Positions 54,572 through 57,866 of a stretch of 57,866 bases of DNA are shown here, one piece after another. The position numbers and the translations under genes were made by a program. Under the pieces are notes generated by a model, which saw only the letters and a program-made list of their open reading frames with translations, was not told where the DNA came from and did no database searches. The stretch spans positions 1 to 57,866 of the forward strand of contig NZ_NWBQ01000024.1 of the NCBI RefSeq assembly GCF_002837135.1, in the 5' to 3' direction. The first letter of the stretch is position 1; the number at the start of each line of letters is the position of its first letter. This DNA is from Macromonas bipunctata (GTDB lineage: Bacteria; Pseudomonadota; Gammaproteobacteria; Burkholderiales; Burkholderiaceae_C).

Positions 54572-56557
54572 ATGTCAACTTGGCTCAGGGATTTTAAACC
54601 CGTCCACGCTCAACCTAGGCTATGGGTCGAAACCCTATGGCTCATCGAATCCCGTGAACCGCTTGTATTTACGCGCACGATTGACTTGCACGCAGGGTTA
54701 AACATCGTTTGGGCTAAGGAATCGGCGTTAAGCGATGTTTCAGGCTTGTCAAGCGCAGGTCACGGCGTTGGCAAAACTTCGTTGTGCCTGCTTTTCAGGT
54801 ATGTCCTAGATGACCATGCACCAGCTATCACCACCTTGCGTAGCAAGGCTGCTAGCAGTTTTCCCAAAGGTGGAGTGGCCGCGAAAGTCCATATTGATGG
54901 TGCTACTTGGTTGGTTTTTCGGCCGTATGACACCCGTAGCCAGTCAATGGCTGCTCAATGCGATGCCTTAGACCAGATGCTGCTGGCGGGGTCGGTCAAT
55001 GACTTTGCTAGCTACAGCGCCGCATTGGTGCAGTTCTCCATTGGTCGGCTTGCGGCGAATTCACTTCCAGGAACGAATAAGCCCTTGGAGTGGCGCCACC
55101 TTCTCGCCTGGTGTATTCGAGAGCAAGGAACCCGCTTCGACGGCTTCTACCACTGGCGTGAAGGTGAAGGTTTAGGCTTCAAACGTTCTCGGCGCGACCC
55201 GCCGCTGCTGGTAAGTTCGATACTGGGTCTGGTGGACTCAGAGTTAAACAAATTGTTGCGCGACATCGAGACCAAACAGAAGCAGGCCAACCAGTGTAAA
55301 GCACGTATTCCTGAGTTAGAACGAAAACTTGTTTACGCACGTACACATGCTGAACGTCAACTGCGTTTTCGTGTGAAGGCGAAAGAGGATGAACCAGTAT
55401 TCATGATGACGGTCGGCGAATCCATCGAGTCGCGTGTTCAAGCGGCCCTTCAGGCTGCAGAGCAGGCTGAGCAGCGCTTCGAAAGCGATGCGGAAAAAAT
55501 GGAAGAAGCCCTTGCTTTAGAACAAGTGCACCTGCATGAGCTCACCAAGGCCTGCGAACTGGCGAAGCTGGAGGTAGGCATCACCAACGCGCTGATGGAT
55601 GCAAATCGCGCGGACTTTGAGCGGTTGACCAAGCTATATGACCGATTGAAAGGCCTTGAGGGGCGGTGCGAGCACGGGAATGTCGAGTTCGATGCGTGCG
55701 AGCACATCCAGAAGCACAAGAGTTCAGTCAGCATAATTTGGCACCAAGACAAGCGGCAAGTTAAGACAACGGCTCCGGAACTTGCGACCCGCCGCGCAGT
55801 CTGGTTAGAAGCGCTGAACAAGGCTGAAATCTCTGCCGCAGCTCAAGTACAGCGCATCTCTGAAAAGAAAGCGGAGCTTCGCCGATTGCGTGTTCGCCTC
55901 GCAACCAGTGAGAGCGAGCGAGTATTCTTGAAGCAGTCTTGGGATGAGCTTCGACTACAGCACTTACAAATAGCCCAAGGCGGCGAAATGCCCGAGCTTT
56001 TCGAGGCGCAGAGACAACTTCAGGAGTTCGAAGTAGCGCTGAACACCCTTCGGGCTGCTGTAGTCAACCGAAGCTCCAAACAATCGTCGAGAGTCGATGC
56101 TATCAAGGTACTGACGGCGACCGTTGCAACCAGATTACTAGGCGCTGCAGGACACGCGCGGTTTATTCAGGGGCACAAGGTTCGTCCTTTTGAAGTAGCT
56201 CGGGGAGGTGAAGCTTACCAAGTGCTGGAAGTATTACTTGGCGACATTGTGTGCTTAATAGATTCTGCTGTATCAGAAGTAAGTCATCATCCGGGTTTTT
56301 TAGTTCATGATTGTCCGAGAGAAGCAGATATGAGCGAGCGTTTGTACCGAGAATTTTTTCTTGCTGTTGCTGAAGCAGCTGAGCAACTTGGTAATGGACA
56401 GACTGTACCATTTCAGTTCATTGTCACGACAACATCACCTCCTCCAGCCGAGCTTAGAAATAGTGATTTCATAGTTCTAGAGTTAGCGCCAGGTGTTAAT
56501 GAATGTATGCTATTTGGGCGAGAGCTTATGCCAACCTTGAGAGAGTTTGATTTTTAG
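54572..56557 (+). CDS. SMC/RecN-like coiled-coil ATPase
   Basis: 661 residues from the ATG at 54572, with AGGA 8 bp upstream. Walker A is SSAGHGVGKTSLCLLFRYVL (about 60-78). Two coiled-coil blocks (about 225-270 and 295-365, 420-520) contain the central C..H..HGNVEFDACEHI stretch that may be a zinc hook or knot. The C-terminal ATPase part includes GFLVHDCPREADMSERLY (about 572), a Walker B-like strand with Asp. SMC-like ATPases of this size act as DNA sensors or loaders in several defence systems. It lies 13 bp after the methyltransferase and shares the lower GC of that gene's last part. Confidence 0.7.
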   Translation: MSTWLRDFKPVHAQPRLWVETLWLIESREPLVFTRTIDLHAGLNIVWAKESALSDVSGLSSAGHGVGKTSLCLLFRYVLDDHAPAITTLRSKAASSFPKGGVAAKVHIDGATWLVFRPYDTRSQSMAAQCDALDQMLLAGSVNDFASYSAALVQFSIGRLAANSLPGTNKPLEWRHLLAWCIREQGTRFDGFYHWREGEGLGFKRSRRDPPLLVSSILGLVDSELNKLLRDIETKQKQANQCKARIPELERKLVYARTHAERQLRFRVKAKEDEPVFMMTVGESIESRVQAALQAAEQAEQRFESDAEKMEEALALEQVHLHELTKACELAKLEVGITNALMDANRADFERLTKLYDRLKGLEGRCEHGNVEFDACEHIQKHKSSVSIIWHQDKRQVKTTAPELATRRAVWLEALNKAEISAAAQVQRISEKKAELRRLRVRLATSESERVFLKQSWDELRLQHLQIAQGGEMPELFEAQRQLQEFEVALNTLRAAVVNRSSKQSSRVDAIKVLTATVATRLLGAAGHARFIQGHKVRPFEVARGGEAYQVLEVLLGDIVCLIDSAVSEVSHHPGFLVHDCPREADMSERLYREFFLAVAEAAEQLGNGQTVPFQFIVTTTSPPPAELRNSDFIVLELAPGVNECMLFGRELMPTLREFDF

Positions 56558-56669
56558 ATAAATAATGACAAATTTTATAATTTTGTTCTGTGTTAAAAAA
56601 TTACAAAAAATGAAAGCAATATTTCTTCAAGAGAAAACAGGTGCTCAAAAAATATAACTATCTATCAAC

Positions 56670-57392
56670 ATGACTCCCCTTGAGCGTATTCGCATCGAAA
56701 AAGCCGCCGCCGACTGTGGCTTTGAGCGCACCCCGGTACTCAACGACCAGGGTGCGTTACTGCTGCGCTCAGCCCAGTTTGCCGAGGAAATAGTGGTTCA
56801 GTTGGCCCAACCCACCGGGTACCTTTTGAGGGCCTCGTCCGCCCACCTGTTTGCCCAACAACCACCCTGCACCCAATTGCAGGTTCACGGCATCGAACAG
56901 CTCTACCAGGTACTCAAACAAGCCGCCACCATTGCCCGCACCACCCCGGAGCAACTGACGGCCCAATTCCACGCCACCACCCAGCACCTGCCCAAAGCCA
57001 CCGAGGCCGAGCGGTTGGTCGTGCAACGTGTCGGCCAGCAGCTATTCCGAAATGCACTGCTCGATTATTGGCAGGGTCGTTGTTGCGTCACTGGGCTGGA
57101 CGTGGCCCCCCTTTTGCGCGCTTCCCATATCAAGCCGTGGGCCAAATGCACCTCAGACCAGGAGCGGCTCGATGTCTTCAACGGCCTGCTGCTGGCACCG
57201 CACTTGGATGCGCTGTTTGATGGTGGCTGGATTTCCTTCTCCGACCAAGGTGACCTGCTGATTTCCCGACAGCTCAACGCCAAGGCCCGTAAACAGCTGG
57301 GCATTGAGCTCAGCTGGTCTATACCCAACCTGACCGCGACGCACGTTAGGTACCTGGCCCACCACCGTGAGCACGAATTCCGCAAATCCTAA
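56670..57392 (+). CDS. HNH_2-type restriction endonuclease
   Basis: 240 residues. The C-terminal half has CCVTGLDVAPLLRASHIKPWAKC, then RLDVFNGLLLAPHLDALFDGGWISF: the HNH core of the HNH_2 family (CxxTG...ASHIKPW...N...L...D.LFD.G). The N-terminal 120 residues are a helical domain that may recognise DNA. It is separated from the SMC-like gene by 112 bp of AT-rich DNA, so it may be a later addition. It is the last gene before a strong terminator. Confidence 0.9.
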   Translation: MTPLERIRIEKAAADCGFERTPVLNDQGALLLRSAQFAEEIVVQLAQPTGYLLRASSAHLFAQQPPCTQLQVHGIEQLYQVLKQAATIARTTPEQLTAQFHATTQHLPKATEAERLVVQRVGQQLFRNALLDYWQGRCCVTGLDVAPLLRASHIKPWAKCTSDQERLDVFNGLLLAPHLDALFDGGWISFSDQGDLLISRQLNAKARKQLGIELSWSIPNLTATHVRYLAHHREHEFRKS

Positions 57393-57431
57393 AAGACCAC
57401 TTAGCAAAAGGGGATAATTTTTCGCAAATGC

Positions 57432-57456
57432 AAAAACCACCCGAAGGTGGTTTTTT
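57432..57456 (+). terminator. Rho-independent terminator of the defence operon
   Basis: AAAAACCACC (57432-57441), loop CGAA, GGTGGTTTTTT (57446-57456). The A-run and T-run make it bidirectional, so it would also stop transcription coming from the repeat array on the minus strand. Confidence 0.9.
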
Positions 57457-57866
57457 AAGCCGCGTAAGCGCGGCGGGTTGCTGTTGCATCAGCGTCAGTG
57501 GTTACTCGATAACAAGTGGCCCCAATGACCTTTACCTTCACAGGTATTTTTTCTAAGCCGCGAAAGCGCAGCGGTTGCCGTCACAGCAGTGTCAGTGGTT
57601 GCTTGAGAACAAGCGGCTCCAATGACTTTTACCTTCACAGGTATTTTTTCTAAGCCGCGTAAGCGCGGCGGTTACTGTTGCATCAGCGTCAGTGGTTACT
57701 TGATAACAAGTGGCCCCAATGACTTTTACCTTCACAGGTATTTTTTCTAAGCCGCGTAAGCGCGGCGGGTTACTGTTGCATCAGCGTCAGTGGTTACTTG
57801 ATAACAAGTGGCCCCAATGACTTTTACCTTCACAGGTATTTTTTCTAAGCCGCGTAAGCGCGGCGG
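57451..57866. repeat. Tandem array of about 97-bp units, cut by the window end
   Basis: Four full units (57451-57546, 57547-57643, 57644-57740, 57741-57838; 96, 97, 97 and 98 bp) and the start of a fifth. Each starts with TTTTTT, has a hairpin GCCGCG-TAAG-CGCGGC, then an ACTTGATAACAAGT dyad, and ends CCTTCACAGGTA. Units differ by point changes and one G. On the minus strand units 1 and 4 give a 28-codon frame beginning MKVKVIGATCY and ending TRRAYAA; units 2 and 3 lack one base and read on in another frame. There are no spacers, so it is not CRISPR. Confidence 0.85.

Noticed and set aside
39538-57392. Canonical class 1 DISARM
   Set aside because: No separate DUF1998 drmB and no phospholipase D drmC; helicase and DUF1998 are in one protein with a nuclease tail, and extra ATPases are present.
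39538-57392. Dpd 7-deazaguanine modification system
   Set aside because: It also uses several helicases, but no tRNA-guanine-transglycosylase-like DpdA or preQ0 synthesis gene was seen.
57451-57866. CRISPR-like array
   Set aside because: Units are near-identical over their full 97 bp with no variable spacers, and no cas gene is present.
57451-57866. Integron attC array
   Set aside because: No cassettes between units and no clear RYYYAAC/GTTRRRY core sites; no integrase in the window.

Overview
The window looks like accessory DNA, probably plasmid-derived or an integrated plasmid-like island, from a betaproteobacterium. Protein sequence style and high coding GC suggest Burkholderiales, Comamonadaceae-like, but there is no rRNA, tRNA or housekeeping marker to confirm this. 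AT-rich islands, IS remnants and broken genes interrupt otherwise GC-rich coding DNA.

Layout. 0-4.7 kb: small stress and toxin genes (DUF2442, a RelA/SpoT-like protein, a HicA-like pair, a Fic protein) and a 151-bp MITE with its target duplication. 4.6-7 kb: a recombination scar joining a headless GGDEF gene to a headless ClC channel gene, then diacylglycerol kinase and PAP2 phosphatase. 7-15 kb: metal and metalloid resistance: CDF efflux; truncated arsC, ACR3 and glutaredoxin-type arsC; then arsR, thioredoxin-type arsC, arsD, arsA and DUF2703; then chrA. Two matching sites suggest that one ArsR controls both ars transcription units. 15-19.7 kb: an IS200/IS605 (TnpB) remnant, an LRV-repeat protein, an AT-rich hypothetical gene, degenerate hairpin repeats and a nested pair of IS3-family elements. 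19.7-27.2 kb: sspE, sspD, sspC and sspB, a DNA phosphorothioation defence locus without sspA.

27.4-39.4 kb is a plasmid-like backbone: an IS3 remnant, an antirepressor-like protein, ParA and ParB with palindromes that could be parS, an HTH regulator, a wHTH replication-type protein behind a large inverted-repeat structure, a PemI/PemK-type toxin-antitoxin pair, a sigma-region-4 mini-protein with a Cys/His-rich partner, a TrfA-like initiator and iteron-like repeats cut off from it by an IS630 remnant.

39.5-57.4 kb carries six large co-directional genes that look like one defence operon: a DUF1998 DEAD-family helicase ending in a Vsr/DUF559-like nuclease, an SNF2 helicase, an AAA ATPase with a DUF234-like nuclease end, a 1748-residue Eco57I/PglX-type adenine methyltransferase, an SMC-like coiled-coil ATPase and an HNH nuclease. 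It shares parts with class 1 DISARM and with Druantia (DruE) but matches neither gene set, and it is the best candidate here for an undescribed system. The window ends in a tandem array of about 97-bp units whose hairpin resembles degenerate copies near 17.2 kb.

All calls come from reading translated sequence and motifs by eye; no database search was run.
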